Below are positions 13,537-14,117 of a DNA stretch of 14,117 nucleotides, piece after piece. Numbering within the stretch: the first letter of the stretch is position 1; each line of letters opens with the position of its first letter. The stretch lies in assembly GCA_030626365.1 (NCBI GenBank), contig DAOUPC010000027.1:1-14117 (forward strand). The letters run 5' to 3'. The DNA comes from Paracoccaceae bacterium. Its GTDB lineage: Bacteria; Pseudomonadota; Alphaproteobacteria; Rhodobacterales; Rhodobacteraceae. The position numbers and the translations under genes are program-made. The notes under the pieces were generated by a model. It was not told where the DNA came from, searched no databases, and saw only the letters and a list, made by a program, of their open reading frames with translations.

Positions 13537-14117
13537 TTGACAGCGGCAACAGAATTACGTGGATCGGAAGAAGACATGCGCGCAGAGGTCCGGCCTGTGA
13601 TCAGGGCCGCCGAATATGTGCGCATGTCGACCGAGCATCAGAAATACTCCACCGAGAACCAGGGCGAAGCGATACGCGTCTATGCCACCACCCACGGCAT
13701 GAAGATCGTGCGCACTTACACCGACGCGGGTAAAAGCGGGCTGAGCATCAAGGGGCGCGATGCGCTTCAGCGCCTCATCAAGGATGTTGAAACCGGTGCG
13801 GCGGATTTTGAGGTCATCCTTGTCTATGACATCAGCCGTTGGGGCCGGTTTCAGGATGCGGATGAATCAGCCTATTACGAATATATCTGCCGCCGTGCAG
13901 ACATTCAGGTCCAGTATTGTGCCGAGCAGTTCGAAAATGACGGCAGCCCCGTTGCTACGATCGTAAAAAGCGTGAAGCGGGCGATGGCGGGTGAATACAG
14001 CCGTGAACTTTCGGTCAAGGTCTTTGCCGGCCAGTGCCGCCTGATCGAGCTGGGCTATCGCCAGGGCGGCCCGGCAGGATTTGGGTTGCGCCGTGTTTTG
14101 ATCGGCGAGAATGGCGA
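13537..14117 (+). CDS. Large serine recombinase, 5' part (runs off the window)
   Basis: Site-specific DNA recombinase of the resolvase/invertase superfamily; about 193 residues are visible with no stop before the right edge. The catalytic domain shows AAEYVRMSTEHQKYSTENQ with the nucleophilic serine in RMS, TYTDAGKSG, VYDISRWGRF (the D-R-x-x-R region) and AGEYSRELS on the connecting helix. The following GGPAGFGLRR begins the Recombinase domain typical of large serine integrases. The start is uncertain: TTG at 13537 has a well-spaced AAAGGA (13525-13530); ATG at 13576 is close to the conserved domain with a GGAAGAAG that is only 2 nt away; ATG at 13438 is also in frame but lacks a ribosome site and lies in the operator cluster. 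It probably catalyses integration or excision of the element that continues to the right. Confidence 0.88.
   Translation, partial: MTAATELRGSEEDMRAEVRPVIRAAEYVRMSTEHQKYSTENQGEAIRVYATTHGMKIVRTYTDAGKSGLSIKGRDALQRLIKDVETGAADFEVILVYDISRWGRFQDADESAYYEYICRRADIQVQYCAEQFENDGSPVATIVKSVKRAMAGEYSRELSVKVFAGQCRLIELGYRQGGPAGFGLRRVLIGENG

Noticed and set aside
1..14117. CRISPR array, tRNA or rRNA genes
   Set aside because: No regularly spaced long direct repeats and no recognisable tRNA or rRNA segments were seen on reading both strands; the only tandem arrays are the short 13-bp and 12-bp repeats.

Overview
The window is a 14.1 kb piece of a high-GC chromosome. Protein style, the divergent iol arrangement and the IolC-DUF2090 fusion suggest an alphaproteobacterium, most likely a marine Rhodobacterales (Roseobacter-type) species. 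This is inference from the sequence; no search was run.

Layout: (1) 2-1420, minus: a complete cardiolipin synthase (two HKD motifs), preceded by three tandem copies of a 13-bp unit. (2) 1527-7013, minus: a tightly packed myo-inositol catabolic operon in the order iolC(-DUF2090), iolD, iolE, iolB, with overlapping or nearly touching reading frames. (3) 7014-7167: the divergent control region. (4) 7168-9008, plus: iolG (inositol 2-dehydrogenase) followed 26 bp later by an inositol-monophosphatase-family gene. (5) 9027-9290: a non-coding 264-bp element with 32-bp terminal inverted repeats and two further nested stem-loops, that is, a MITE-like, cloverleaf-forming element. (6) 9336-10262, plus: a PHP-domain metal-dependent phosphoesterase. 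(7) 10263-14117: an accessory region with lower or more mixed GC. It holds a peptidoglycan-binding/papain-like cysteine protease gene, long stretches without a credible gene, a stand-alone AAA ATPase with a DUF4143 C-terminus, an XRE-type repressor and, divergent from it, the 5' part of a large serine recombinase that runs off the right edge. The recombinase marks the edge of an integrated element.

How the parts work together: IolG oxidises myo-inositol to scyllo-inosose, IolE dehydrates it, IolD hydrolyses the resulting dione, IolB isomerises 5-deoxy-glucuronate, and IolC phosphorylates the product. The DUF2090 half of IolC is thought to act as the following aldolase. The IMPase-family enzyme could feed the pathway from inositol phosphates. 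No inositol transporter, iolA or iol regulator lies in the window.

The most interesting unexplained structures are the cloverleaf MITE-like element, the palindromic operator-like repeats between the XRE gene and the recombinase, a 37-bp interrupted palindrome touching the start codon of the DUF4143 ATPase, and the cysteine protease that carries a wall-binding domain but no signal peptide.
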